Positions 42,978 through 51,913 of a DNA stretch of 64,000 nt are shown in pieces; position 1 is the first letter of the stretch; every line of letters starts with the position of its first letter. A program made the translations under genes and the position numbers. Under the pieces are notes generated by a model. It saw only the letters and a program-made list of their open reading frames with translations, made no database searches and was not told the DNA's origin. Origin of the DNA: Paenibacillus sp. MAEPY2 (GTDB lineage: Bacteria > Bacillota > Bacilli > Paenibacillales > Paenibacillaceae); the NCBI RefSeq assembly GCF_000499205.1, contig NZ_AWUK01000016.1:1-64000 (forward strand), read 5' to 3'.

Positions 42978-43319
42978 TTATAGTATTTTATTTGTATAAT
43001 TAATATGATCGACATGGCCAAACATCATAACTACATGGCCACTTTTCGTTGTATAACTTCCGTTTGCAGTTTCCAAGTTCCAATCCATAAGGACTGGGGT
43101 TAGAGTGTTTTTTAAATCATTTAAAAAATGTTCATCGAATAAATCGTTCCGCATAAATCCATAGGCGACTGAATTACATTCCGCCTCTAAACTGTAGGGG
43201 ATCCATTGAGTTGTAGTAGATTCATGTTCCGCGATCTTCATAAGTTTAAACCAATGAGATGGAAGAAGTCCTTCATCCACCTCAACGATACACAGGACTG
43301 CTGCTTTTTGATTATTCAC
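42978..43319 (-). CDS. unknown small protein
   Basis: The 113-residue protein is not recognised; its strand-rich ends suggest a compact alpha/beta fold. It starts at GTG after AAAGGAGAGG and overlaps the preceding gene by 8 bases. Confidence 0.6.
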   Translation of the reverse strand: MNNQKAAVLCIVEVDEGLLPSHWFKLMKIAEHESTTTQWIPYSLEAECNSVAYGFMRNDLFDEHFLNDLKNTLTPVLMDWNLETANGSYTTKSGHVVMMFGHVDHINYTNKIL

Positions 43320-43641
43320 GAAATACCTCTCCTTTGTTTAATAAATTGTTGAAGTACTGATCGTAATATAATTTGAGTTGTTCATATGCAAGGATCGTAT
43401 TGTTGATTTGACCTTTACCATATTTCTCATGTAACTCACTTACAGTGAGTGCATTAAATGACGCAAGTAGCTCGTTGAAATAGCTGGTATCTACAATTTC
43501 TTCGATATCCAATTCAGCTGCTTCTACTACAAGCAGGTTGTACATCTCGTCTTGATTCATGATCTTTTTCAACCTATGAAAGTGATATTCATATTCACTT
43601 TTCTCAGCTAATTCCAAGACCCACTTAGGAATCTCTTCCAT
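43312..43641 (-). CDS. unknown small protein
   Basis: The 109-residue, acidic, helical protein is not recognised. AGGGGG precedes the ATG. It opens a three-gene operon that has a 285-base leader with terminator hairpin. Confidence 0.6.
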   Translation of the reverse strand: MEEIPKWVLELAEKSEYEYHFHRLKKIMNQDEMYNLLVVEAAELDIEEIVDTSYFNELLASFNALTVSELHEKYGKGQINNTILAYEQLKLYYDQYFNNLLNKGEVFRE

Positions 43642-43671
43642 TTTCAGTACCCCCTTTGTTGAAATAAAAAA

Positions 43672-43697
43672 GAGCTTGCCCGTAAACAGGCAAACTC
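43672..43697 (-). promoter_or_regulatory. terminator/attenuator before the 43641 operon
   Basis: GAGTTTGCC and GGCAAGCTC pair and TTTTTTATTTC follows on the - strand, 30 bases before the ATG. The only promoter found (43925-43953) lies 230 bases upstream. Confidence 0.7.
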
Positions 43698-43735
43698 ATA
43701 AAAATTATTGAATAAATAGTATTATGCACTTTAGC

Positions 43736-43828
43736 TCATATCAAATTATTAATGGGTAGAAGTAATCTACTGCTCATTGTTTCAGACATTTGCTTCGTAT
43801 CATCTTGGAATTGATGCCTCAAGTTCAT
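43736..43828 (-). CDS. possible 30-residue ORF in the leader
   Basis: An ATG-started ORF (starting MNLRHQFQDDTKQMSETMSS) lies between the promoter and the terminator hairpin. Its ribosome site is weak (GAGTTTACGT). It may be a leader peptide or chance. Confidence 0.3.
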   Translation of the reverse strand: MNLRHQFQDDTKQMSETMSSRLLLPINNLI

Positions 43829-43924
43829 ACGTAAACTCAAATTCGTTTACTTCGTAAAGAAAGCAAACTCCTGCGGAATTTTAGTGAATTCTAATTTGAG
43901 TCTTCATAATAGCATTATGCATCC

Positions 43925-43953
43925 ACTATACAAAATTGTTATACCATTTTCAA
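43925..43953 (-). promoter_or_regulatory. promoter of the 43641 operon
   Basis: TTGAAA and TATAGT are spaced by 17 bases on the - strand, just after the stop of the methylase gene. GCATAAT-GCTATT and GCATAAT-ACTATT repeats frame the leader. Confidence 0.6.
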
Positions 43954-43965
43954 CTGAACATGATA

Positions 43966-44943
43966 TTAGTCACAATGAGCTCTTAATTGATGATCTATGG
44001 ATTGCCCCAAAATCTTCGCCACCGGAAAAGCAACACCATTTCCAATGAGTTTATATTGATTTGTTAATTTTACGTCATCCGGAATCACAAAAGAATCGTC
44101 AAAACCCATTAATCGGAGAAATTCACGTACAGTAATCCTGCGGTCTTGAACGGGATGAAGGAAGGCTCGGCCATCCTTCCCGATATTAAACCCTATCATT
44201 GGACTGATGGAGTTCCAATCTAACCTCCGAACCCCTACCCACTGATTGCGAGGATGTTCTATTAGATCATGGATGCGCTCTGGCGTTGGACTAGTCCAAG
44301 TTACCACGTGATTCGGTATATGAATTCGTTGATGTAATTCTGTAGGGAACGGTAAATCTCCAATTGCTTCTCCTACTGTCTTATGGATGTATGGTGGGCG
44401 CGGGAATTGAAATGGAAAATTTAGATCCTTTCGTATACCCACAATAAAAATTCTGCTCCGGCTCTGGGCCACTCCAAAATCTGATGCGTTGAGAGTACCT
44501 ACAGTTATGATATATCCGTATTCCTCAAATGCATCAATCAAATCTTGAAGTGCAGACTTATATCGTTGATACAACCCAAGCACATTTTCAAAAAGGAATG
44601 CCTTTGGTTGGATCCGCTTTATCCCCTCAAGGTAGGCCCACACTAATTTACCATGCCTACCGAATTGTCCTCTAGCAGCAATATTGTTTGAGGTATAGTC
44701 AAAACACGGCGGTCCCCCAAAGACAACATCTACAGTTGGAAGACTCGACTGAGTGAGTACTTGTTCGAAATCCCCTACCACAATGTGTTCGCCAATATTA
44801 TGCTTATAACATAGTGCTGGCTGAGCATGGAGTTCGTTGGCCCACACAATGTCAAAAGAATCCTTTAGTCCATAATCTAAGAGTCCACCGCCTGAAAAAC
44901 AGGATAAAGCAGTGAATTTTTTTTCGTTTTGTAGTTTTTGCAT
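43966..44943 (-). CDS. DNA (cytosine-5) methyltransferase
   Basis: The 325-residue protein shows the C5-methylase motifs in order: I (LSCFSGGGLLDYG), IV with the catalytic cysteine (GGPPCFDYT), VI (FENV), VIII (QSRSRIFIVG), IX (REFLRLMGFDDSF) and X (KLIGNGVAFPVA). No restriction enzyme gene is adjacent, so it is an orphan methylase that may protect the element from host restriction. Its ribosome site is buried in a hairpin. Confidence 0.92.
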   Translation of the reverse strand: MQKLQNEKKFTALSCFSGGGLLDYGLKDSFDIVWANELHAQPALCYKHNIGEHIVVGDFEQVLTQSSLPTVDVVFGGPPCFDYTSNNIAARGQFGRHGKLVWAYLEGIKRIQPKAFLFENVLGLYQRYKSALQDLIDAFEEYGYIITVGTLNASDFGVAQSRSRIFIVGIRKDLNFPFQFPRPPYIHKTVGEAIGDLPFPTELHQRIHIPNHVVTWTSPTPERIHDLIEHPRNQWVGVRRLDWNSISPMIGFNIGKDGRAFLHPVQDRRITVREFLRLMGFDDSFVIPDDVKLTNQYKLIGNGVAFPVAKILGQSIDHQLRAHCD

Positions 44944-44949
44944 TTATTA

Positions 44950-44987
44950 GCCCTCTTTTTTAGAAACTCACAGTTTCTAAAGAGGGC
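44950..44987 (-). promoter_or_regulatory. hairpin sequestering the methylase ribosome site
   Basis: GCCCTCTTT-AGAAACT pairs with AGTTTCT-AAAGAGGGC, about 16 base pairs. The 3' arm contains GAGGG, the only ribosome site, 9 bases before the ATG. Translation should be weak unless the hairpin is opened. Confidence 0.65.
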
Positions 44988-45149
44988 AACCAATCAAGTA
45001 ATCCTGGGGTGGATTACGTACACTTGCTAAATGGCTTTCTTATACCCCGGTCCATTTGCTGTAATGGTTTTATGGATTACTAAAGACCCAGTCCGGTATC
45101 AATCATATTCAACACTGTGGTATAGATACCAGATTGTTCATCCAACCCG

Positions 45150-45644
45150 TTAACCGGGAAATGCTTTGCTACGTTTCCTTTCCTTCCGAATAGTTCGAAG
45201 TACATCAAACCAAGGGCTATCCATATATTGGTCCCTGTCATCTTCGTAGCATTGGTACAAGTTAAAACAGCTGGGTTGTCCTTGATATTCACAATTTGAA
45301 CATTCGTTCTCAATAAATCTAGCTGCTTCATCATTAGACATCATGTACAGTAGCTCAAGAGACAGAGTACCCACGAACCAATCACCCTGTTGGAAGTTAT
45401 CATCATTCAGTAAGGCACCTGGGATGACAAGAATATGCTTTGCCACACCAAGCGGGACATCGCGGTCACATTTCAATTTTCGTTTACGCCCATCTAAAAA
45501 ACCGCGATTATATATCGCGGTTTTTAGCTTGCCATCCAACGGCACAAAATAGAATTTCTCTGTACCGGATATGATTTTTTGAAATAACAGTTGCAATCGT
45601 CCTTTACTATTTACGTGAACTGAAACGAGTTTCGCTTTTGGCAT
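45150..45644 (-). CDS. cysteine-rich protein of unknown function
   Basis: The 164-residue protein ends with a likely metal-binding set (CSNCEYQGQPSCFNLYQC, about residues 115-132). The first part is beta-rich. Not recognised. AAGGAGG precedes the ATG. It is the last gene of a five-gene operon (47226 to 45150). Confidence 0.65.
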   Translation of the reverse strand: MPKAKLVSVHVNSKGRLQLLFQKIISGTEKFYFVPLDGKLKTAIYNRGFLDGRKRKLKCDRDVPLGVAKHILVIPGALLNDDNFQQGDWFVGTLSLELLYMMSNDEAARFIENECSNCEYQGQPSCFNLYQCYEDDRDQYMDSPWFDVLRTIRKERKRSKAFPG

Positions 45645-45660
45645 ATATCCTCCTTGAAAA

Positions 45661-45939
45661 CTAATTTAAAGCTTCCAGCTCCAACGTCATTCGCTGATTG
45701 AGTTTTTTGATTTTGCTGTTTCCCATAGCAATGAGATTTTTTATTTCGGTTATTGTTAAATGTTGTAGCAAACGAGGTTGGTCCAATATAGCCTCAATAC
45801 CTGGTAATCGGCAATTTGAAGCTAAGCGATTAAGCTCAATACTTCCGTTGGCATGGGCAATATCAGTTAGCCATTCTCCAAGCTTAACTAAAGCCTGATC
45901 CACTTCTTTCATTTGTAGAATTATTTGCCGTCTATTCAT
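45661..45939 (-). CDS. unknown small helical protein
   Basis: The 92-residue, all-helical protein is not recognised. The ATG at 45939 follows AGGTGG and overlaps the end of the upstream gene by 4 bases. Confidence 0.6.
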   Translation of the reverse strand: MNRRQIILQMKEVDQALVKLGEWLTDIAHANGSIELNRLASNCRLPGIEAILDQPRLLQHLTITEIKNLIAMGNSKIKKLNQRMTLELEALN

Positions 45940-46535
45940 ACGCCCACCTCTTCTACACAATCGCGATCCTCAAAACAGTGGATAACGAAGTAATAGTGGT
46001 CTACCATAGAAAGATAATAGCCAAACCTTTTCAATTGAGATCCCAGATCAATCAATAAAGAACAATCACGTTCACCTGTATCCGGGTTTATTAAACCGTA
46101 GTTTATAGCTAAACTTGCTTGTCCTTCATACGTAACTGTAATGGTATGTACATTCGGTGATGGAACATAATCCGTAGGATCGATATATTCATGGACTTCG
46201 TCCTTCCCGCCATCTCCAATGTAAGCTTTGCCATTGAAATATATAGTCACATTGTTAAAAAGGCTATATTTCTTAAAAACATCTCTTATACCATCTGCAA
46301 TGTTCTCCATGGTACATCGATGAGCTTCGCTTTTAGATAGGTATGATTTATCTAAGATCCAAGAACTATCTGAAAGAGTTCGATATTCCAGACCAACTGA
46401 AGGTCTATAGCGGAATTGAACCGGACAATTATAGCTATCTATGCCCGTCCAAAAAGTGTGCTCTTCCTCTGGGATAGTAATGTTGTACACGCAATTAAAG
46501 CGTTCTTCAATGTATTGTTGAACTTCGGTTGTCAA
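45936..46535 (-). CDS. unknown protein
   Basis: The 199-residue protein is not recognised. It is strand-rich, with an acidic N-terminus, and starts at TTG after GAGGAGGAG. Same operon as its neighbours. Confidence 0.6.
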   Translation of the reverse strand: MTTEVQQYIEERFNCVYNITIPEEEHTFWTGIDSYNCPVQFRYRPSVGLEYRTLSDSSWILDKSYLSKSEAHRCTMENIADGIRDVFKKYSLFNNVTIYFNGKAYIGDGGKDEVHEYIDPTDYVPSPNVHTITVTYEGQASLAINYGLINPDTGERDCSLLIDLGSQLKRFGYYLSMVDHYYFVIHCFEDRDCVEEVGV

Positions 46536-46559
46536 AATGTCTCCTCCTCGTTTTTCCCT

Positions 46560-46820
46560 TTATTGAAGGTGGTTCCCTGGCCGAAGAAATGTAAGCCAGC
46601 CATCACCAACATCTTTCATAATGATTCTGTCTAGTGAACGTTTAGATTCGTACACCCAACCAAAGAAGTGCTCTTCAGTTTCATATTGGTCCGGGTAAAC
46701 CTCCCAGACATGCCCTACACCTTCATATTCATCTAGAAGAGCATGGCTAGAAACCGTACCGATTTGACGAAGCTGGTTGTAATGTAGCTCAATTGAAACG
46801 TGACTGCAGATGTAGTCCAT
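46560..46820 (-). CDS. unknown small protein
   Basis: The 86-residue protein is not recognised. AAGGAG precedes its ATG, and it overlaps the upstream gene by 32 bases. Confidence 0.55.
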   Translation of the reverse strand: MDYICSHVSIELHYNQLRQIGTVSSHALLDEYEGVGHVWEVYPDQYETEEHFFGWVYESKRSLDRIIMKDVGDGWLTFLRPGNHLQ

Positions 46821-47226
46821 AATTTCTCCTTGTACGAAATTGATTCGATTTGGTGGATCTTTCTCTTTTCTGTTCTTGCTCTTTTTGGGCTGCAGCTAAC
46901 TTCAATCGTTCTAACCGAAGTTGTTCTTTCTTTTGTTCCCCCCGTCGAAGCATCTCCAAAATGTAAAATCGATTCACACCAGAGATTTTTTCTCCGTTGT
47001 ACTTGTATTCATCAATTGGGTGGAGCATCAATTGTTCCAAATCCGTCATCACCGGTAGCCATGGTCCACAAATATCACCGTAATCTGGGTGATAGCTGCT
47101 GTACCAAAACGATCCGTTTTCCTCTTTTTTGATTGCGTACAAAGAGGCGTTTAAATCTTTTAATCCATGAAGCAAAATGACTGCTACATCACAGAGAAAA
47201 AGCTCAAAATCCATTGTTTTCTTCAT
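46789..47226 (-). CDS. unknown protein, first gene of a five-gene operon
   Basis: The 145-residue protein has an N-terminal compact part and a charged C-terminal helix (about 100-135, rich in Lys, Glu and Gln). Not recognised. GGAAGG precedes the ATG. Confidence 0.6.
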   Translation of the reverse strand: MKKTMDFELFLCDVAVILLHGLKDLNASLYAIKKEENGSFWYSSYHPDYGDICGPWLPVMTDLEQLMLHPIDEYKYNGEKISGVNRFYILEMLRRGEQKKEQLRLERLKLAAAQKEQEQKRERSTKSNQFRTRRNYGLHLQSRFN

Positions 47227-47261
47227 CGAACTCGCCTTCCTTCCGTTTTTATGTATAAAAA

Positions 47262-47297
47262 AAGACGCCTAGCTACTTTTCAGTAGTTAAGCGTCTT
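47262..47297 (-). promoter_or_regulatory. terminator/attenuator before the 47226 operon
   Basis: AAGACGCTTAACTAC and GTAGCTAGGCGTCTT pair and TTTTTTT follows on the - strand, 35 bases before the ATG. The likely promoter lies about 255 bases upstream. Confidence 0.75.
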
Positions 47298-47550
47298 ATA
47301 AAACCGTTAAGGGTTTGGTATATTATGAATTAAATCTGAACTGACATTTTAATTGGTAATTAGCTAGCACCCTATTAGAAACTGGGCGATCTGAACTAAA
47401 CTTACTTTCGTGCCATCTTTTCAGAATAAAAAGTACACACATTAACCCTCAATCCATATGTCCTATGCGAAATTAGATAGCTGTCATCATGCTAATACAT
47501 GTTCACAGTGTAACCGCTCTGAGGGAAATCATTTAATGTAATATAACTAC

Positions 47551-47579
47551 ATTCTATATGAAAATTACCGATTACTCAA
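47551..47579 (-). promoter_or_regulatory. promoter of the 47226 operon
   Basis: TTGAGT and TAGAAT are spaced by 17 bases on the - strand, directly after the stop of the preceding gene. Confidence 0.55.
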
Positions 47580-47586
47580 CCTGTTA

Positions 47587-47997
47587 TTACACCTGCTCTT
47601 CGTACAACTTTTCAACATCAGGCCATTCATCAGCGGTTAACAATTCTAAATTGTTATTGTCATCAAGAACATAGAATAATAAATCATAAGAATCGTTGTG
47701 TTCATCTTCCAGTTTGCAGAGAACGATGTATCTTTTTGATTCACCCGCAAGTATGTTCAAGACACGATACTCCGCGATGAAATCTGTAATCTCGTTTCTT
47801 AAGGTCAAAATATCCGACAGCTCAATTTGAATTGTGTTTGTTTCCGGAACTGGTTTTGTAATAGCATTCAGAACTATATATTCGTTGACCTTCATAATGA
47901 CACTGTCGGGATCCATACCCGTAACGTCAAGTCCGAAATGAAGTGCTTGGGTTTCCGCTTCTTCAATGTTTTCAACAATAGATAGATTATTAATCAT
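47587..47997 (-). CDS. unknown acidic protein
   Basis: The 136-residue, strongly acidic protein is not recognised. The ATG at 47997 lies 8 bases after GGAGG. It follows the PAPS-reductase-like gene by about 33 bases. Confidence 0.6.
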   Translation of the reverse strand: MINNLSIVENIEEAETQALHFGLDVTGMDPDSVIMKVNEYIVLNAITKPVPETNTIQIELSDILTLRNEITDFIAEYRVLNILAGESKRYIVLCKLEDEHNDSYDLLFYVLDDNNNLELLTADEWPDVEKLYEEQV

Positions 47998-48030
47998 ATA
48001 TATGTCCTCCAATATTTAAATGTATTGTGC

Positions 48031-49314
48031 TTAACATGGTCCGCCTATCCCATGACGGAAAGCACCTGCGGGATAGGTCCACTTTTCCTTATCTTCTAAA
48101 ATGATGTCTGAAGGTGTGATTTCACCTGTTACTAACTGGTGAATAGCTTTTTGCTGATTATGCTGTACACAACTTGGCGCATTCCCCACATACTCATTTA
48201 GACTAAGCTTGTTATCGAGTGTAAAGTTTAAATCAATCTCAGCCAGTACGATATTTTCGTAATAATCTGGGAGAATCTCTTTTATTCCAGCAAAGTGAGA
48301 GGGGCTGCTGAAAATACAACAAGCACAAGAAGCCCTTCCCCATCCGACAACATAACAAGGATGTGGGATCACTCTGTTTCGCTTCAATACTTCCCATACA
48401 TCCTTTTCAGAATAGTCAATAATATTTCTATAATGGTGGACAAACCTCTTTTTCCTTGAAGGGGCATGTGCTCTGTGAAGTTCCATCATATTGTATTTAG
48501 CACGGTTGTTGCTTTCTCCCCTACGTTCACCACTAACAATTAGGATTTTACAATTTTCCTGAGTATCTAATTGTTTTTTGATAGCTACATCACTAACTTC
48601 AATTTTTAAGGCACTACTGCAGTATCTGGTTTGCAAGTTCGGGCTTTTAGCAGGGAAACGATAGCGATAACCGTAGCTCTTCAATTCATCTTCAAGGGTT
48701 TGTTTAGTCTCTAGGTTTCCTTCCTCCTCAGCTCGTTGAAGAAGCATCTTTAGTTCCTCGCTCCTTGACCAGGCTCCAGGCTCTATACGTTTCATCTTGG
48801 CATCAGCATCTTGAAACTGTACAGGACGCTTAGATCCTAGCCTGTACACTTCTCCCCAGAAACCTTCTTCCCGATAAGAGAAACGAATTTCTAAACCAAA
48901 TACTGCTGCGAAGGCAGTACAGTATGGTTTGGTTGCTGGCCAATCCATTTTTTTATTAGATCCGCCATCAATGTCGTGATGTAGAAGGATAATTTTAGAT
49001 CGCGGAACCCCTTTTTCAAGGAGATCTAATACGGAAGCAACGGAATCTTTCCCTCCACTGAAAAGCACAAAAATTTTATGATAACTTTCCAACGGATCAA
49101 TATGATCCAAGTATATTTTCTGCATATGAGGTGTATCCGTTCTTCCAGGTACGTTAGGAAAAATGTTTGTATTATTACCGTATATCCTGTTGCTTTTGTA
49201 ACCATATACCACCGGTGTGGCTTCGTTACATTTTCGGTCACGAACTAAATGAGGTTGATCTTGAAAGATATCCTCTAAAAATTCAAACGATAACTGTACA
49301 TTAGAGTTGGCCAA
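48031..49314 (-). CDS. PAPS-reductase-family protein
   Basis: The 427-residue protein has the ATP pyrophosphatase loop VLFSGGKDS (83-91), the SGERRGES motif and a C-terminal cysteine cluster (RASCACCIFSS). Such proteins are frequent on phages and plasmids beside DNA methylases, where they are thought to modify nucleic acid or act in sulfur transfer; the substrate is unknown. It differs clearly from the DndC-like protein at 39590, so the element has two members of this superfamily. It starts at TTG after AGGAGG. Confidence 0.8.
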   Translation of the reverse strand: MANSNVQLSFEFLEDIFQDQPHLVRDRKCNEATPVVYGYKSNRIYGNNTNIFPNVPGRTDTPHMQKIYLDHIDPLESYHKIFVLFSGGKDSVASVLDLLEKGVPRSKIILLHHDIDGGSNKKMDWPATKPYCTAFAAVFGLEIRFSYREEGFWGEVYRLGSKRPVQFQDADAKMKRIEPGAWSRSEELKMLLQRAEEEGNLETKQTLEDELKSYGYRYRFPAKSPNLQTRYCSSALKIEVSDVAIKKQLDTQENCKILIVSGERRGESNNRAKYNMMELHRAHAPSRKKRFVHHYRNIIDYSEKDVWEVLKRNRVIPHPCYVVGWGRASCACCIFSSPSHFAGIKEILPDYYENIVLAEIDLNFTLDNKLSLNEYVGNAPSCVQHNQQKAIHQLVTGEITPSDIILEDKEKWTYPAGAFRHGIGGPC

Positions 49315-49349
49315 TACATAACCTCCTACATTTTATTAGACATAGAACA

Positions 49350-49382
49350 GGTATAGCTTTAAAAGCTATACCTGTTTTGAAT
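49350..49382 (+). terminator. symmetrical hairpin
   Basis: AACAGGTATAGCTTT and AAAGCTATACCTGTT pair perfectly and are followed by TTG on the + strand only. It lies 36 bases before the PAPS-reductase-like start. Confidence 0.6.
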
Positions 49383-49414
49383 TATTGTGGTTTAGATTAG
49401 TCTGCCGTTCTGTT

Positions 49415-50815
49415 TTAAAACATAAACCCGAGTTGTCCCTTCTGATTCATTTGAATGCCGAATGGTTGCGAAGTAGTCTTTTTAGAAGTATTTTTACTTC
49501 TGAAAAACATCTCCGCAATTTTATTTGCGATAGATTTAACGATTCGACAATCTACGCTTTGACCAAGCATTTCATAGATGCGTGTTTCTGGAACATATGG
49601 TGGAAATACAAACCAATCCGGAACAGAAAGAATACGCCGAATTTCTTCAATCGTCAGAAATCTGAAGGACTGTTTATCCTCTGAAAGAAGATATGTACTT
49701 GATGCAGATTGGGCTCGGTATCGCTTAGGGATGCACTGTATTTCTGTGACCTCAGGGGTGACGAACGTCTTTTCAAGACTACGATTTTTCCAACTATTAT
49801 TCTTTTCCGCCTTTGACTCAAAACTTTCCATGAATTTATGGAGTGGTTTCCAAAGATGGGAAACTCTTTTGCCATCTAAGTAATCTCTCAGTTTTCGCTT
49901 TCGGATACTCTTTGGTGTCTTTGGGAATGAAAATGACTTAAAGTCTTCTTCATTACGAACTGCAACAACATAGGTTCGTTTTCTTCGTGCGATCGAACCA
50001 AAATCATGCGCTTCTATCGTTGATTCGCTCCAAAAGGGAAACTCATCTGAAAGTAAATCTTTAATCGTTTTGTAAGCGTCAGTGGAATAGAAACCAGTCA
50101 CATTCTCCATAAAAATTGCACGGCACTTTGTACTACGGATTAGCTCCGTTGTTGCTAATGCAAGGTTGTTGAATATCCCAGCCTCCATTAAACCCAATGT
50201 TGAAACCTCATTACACGGCAACGTTACAATGGTTATATCCGATTCAGCTACAGTGTTACAATCAAGAAGATCCCCAGTGTATAAGTAGCTCTGCGGGAAG
50301 TTTTCGCGATATACGGCACTACTATCGTCATCAAGCTCTATAGCTCCAACAGATGAGAAATAGCCCGTGTCTGAAAAACTGCTGCTCACGATGCCTGCCC
50401 CACTACAGATGGTGAAAGTCCTGATCCGTTTGTCTGAGCTGCTAACCAAGGAATCTTGAGTAAATAATTCAAAATGAAGAGGTCGAATGAAGACCCTACT
50501 CATGTGATCATCCTTGAAGACACACATTTCTACTTTGTTCTCAACGTCAATAATACTTCGATAGCTTTCCTTCGCAGTATCGACAATAGGTCGTAAAACG
50601 CCATTACTCTTCCGTGATGACACATGCACGACATGATCTTCATCTGTGATAGGCTCTGATTGTATGATGATTTGTTTTGAATCTACATCAGTAGCTATGA
50701 ACAATTTTTGTCCAGGTTCAAAGCCAGCTGCTTCGCATACTAAAGAATAAAGCCAGAGACGCGGCTTCATCGCTTTCTTGGTTACTTTGTAAACTTTCTT
50801 AAGCATTAAATTCAT
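49415..50815 (-). CDS. DNA (cytosine-5) methyltransferase, divergent
   Basis: The 466-residue protein has an unknown N-terminal domain of about 130 residues. A C5-methylase core follows with motif I (FTICSGAGIVSSSF), IV (VTLPCNEVS with the catalytic Cys), VI (MENVTGFY) and VIII (ARRKRTYVVAV). The end resembles motifs IX-X (FLTIEEIRRILSVP and LGQSVDCRIV), with N of the usual GNS/GNA replaced. It probably methylates DNA, but the changes make activity less certain. It follows the Dam-type methylase gene by 32 bases. Confidence 0.8.
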   Translation of the reverse strand: MNLMLKKVYKVTKKAMKPRLWLYSLVCEAAGFEPGQKLFIATDVDSKQIIIQSEPITDEDHVVHVSSRKSNGVLRPIVDTAKESYRSIIDVENKVEMCVFKDDHMSRVFIRPLHFELFTQDSLVSSSDKRIRTFTICSGAGIVSSSFSDTGYFSSVGAIELDDDSSAVYRENFPQSYLYTGDLLDCNTVAESDITIVTLPCNEVSTLGLMEAGIFNNLALATTELIRSTKCRAIFMENVTGFYSTDAYKTIKDLLSDEFPFWSESTIEAHDFGSIARRKRTYVVAVRNEEDFKSFSFPKTPKSIRKRKLRDYLDGKRVSHLWKPLHKFMESFESKAEKNNSWKNRSLEKTFVTPEVTEIQCIPKRYRAQSASSTYLLSEDKQSFRFLTIEEIRRILSVPDWFVFPPYVPETRIYEMLGQSVDCRIVKSIANKIAEMFFRSKNTSKKTTSQPFGIQMNQKGQLGFMF

Positions 50816-50847
50816 ATGGATTTCCCCCTCTGTGTATTGGTCCTAAA

Positions 50848-51837
50848 TTAGATAGAGTAATAACGACGAATGTTTTCTGTTGTCGGCAGATAATACAAGT
50901 CTCGAATCAAAGGATGATCATCATAAGTGACGATGATATCGGCGCCAGGCATTCCTTGATACAGCGACTCCAGTAGTACATTCAATGCAACATGTTCATT
51001 TTTTTTATAGAAGTGGCGATACAACTGGTTACCTTTTTCAACAAAAGGGGGATCCACAAAGATGGTTGTTCCCTCAAGTGACCAGTAGTATTCTTCAATG
51101 ACATGTAATGCATCTTCATTTAGAACAGTTATGCGATCACTTAATGTATGAATCTTTTCAATTCGTTGAATCAGACGATCCGGGTTCCACCGGGACAATC
51201 GTTTGACTGCTTCGCCGTTTCTCCCTCCAAGGGGGTTGGCTTTATAGATACCGGAATAAGCTAAACGATTGACAAGTAAGGTATACCAGGCTGCATCTAA
51301 GGTTGTGCAGTTGGGGTAATCCTTTTTAATGATTTTTTGAGCATTAAAATAGTCCTTTTCGGATGGTGATGAGCTAGATTGCAACCGATAAATTAAATCA
51401 TATGGTGCATGTTTTATCGTCCAGTACAAAGCATAAATACCGAAGTCCACATCATTAAGAACTAGCCTTTTGACTACTCCTGCTTCAAGTAGTGCAAATT
51501 CGGCACTCGCACCGCCGGCATAGGCACCAACAAGGCATTCAGATTTTGTCTCCCTGATTTTCGAATGGATAGCCGGTATCATTTTTGATTTTCCACCAGG
51601 ATACCGAAGGCAAGAAAGCTGCTTATTAAATTTTATTTTGGGTGCAGCGAGCCTAGGGGTGGATTCCTCCTTCTGTCCTTTTTCTTCTAGTAATAAGGTG
51701 AACCGGTGTTCATTACTAGAATTGAAATAGGTAAAACCATCGCAGTAATCGCACCAAAACCCCTCTTCACTTGAATCAATATCATCAAGCGTGTCCTCTA
51801 AGGGTCCACAAAACCTACATACCAGCTCCATAGACAT
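50848..51837 (-). CDS. Dam-type (D12 class) adenine-N6 methyltransferase
   Basis: The 329-residue protein starts with a zinc-binding module (CRFCG near residue 6 and CDYC near 31). It continues with the D12 methylase core: LRYPGGKSKM (SAM motif X), VGAYAGGASAEF (motif I), LNDVD and the catalytic motif IV as DPPF instead of DPPY. DPPF is found in active enzymes. It forms an operon with the second cytosine methylase. Confidence 0.9.
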   Translation of the reverse strand: MSMELVCRFCGPLEDTLDDIDSSEEGFWCDYCDGFTYFNSSNEHRFTLLLEEKGQKEESTPRLAAPKIKFNKQLSCLRYPGGKSKMIPAIHSKIRETKSECLVGAYAGGASAEFALLEAGVVKRLVLNDVDFGIYALYWTIKHAPYDLIYRLQSSSSPSEKDYFNAQKIIKKDYPNCTTLDAAWYTLLVNRLAYSGIYKANPLGGRNGEAVKRLSRWNPDRLIQRIEKIHTLSDRITVLNEDALHVIEEYYWSLEGTTIFVDPPFVEKGNQLYRHFYKKNEHVALNVLLESLYQGMPGADIIVTYDDHPLIRDLYYLPTTENIRRYYSI

Positions 51838-51870
51838 CTCTGAAGTATCAACCCTTTCATTGGAAAATAA

Positions 51871-51900
51871 AGAAGCTGAACAAGATGTTCAGCTTCTTTA
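51871..51900 (-). terminator. terminator between operons
   Basis: AGAAGCTGAAC and GTTCAGCTTCT pair and TTTATTTTCC follows on the - strand. It lies right after the stop at 51914 and 34 bases before the Dam-type gene. Confidence 0.8.
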
Positions 51901-51913
51901 TTGTTTAGTGATG

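Noticed and set aside
45080..45334. 84-residue frame on the - strand at the end of the cysteine-rich gene
   Set aside because: It overlaps the well-supported gene 45150-45644 in another frame, has no ribosome site and no protein-like features.
49350..49382. Leftward terminator/attenuator before the PAPS-reductase-like gene
   Set aside because: The hairpin is perfect but has no T run on the - strand, so it was not counted in the leader-terminator pattern.
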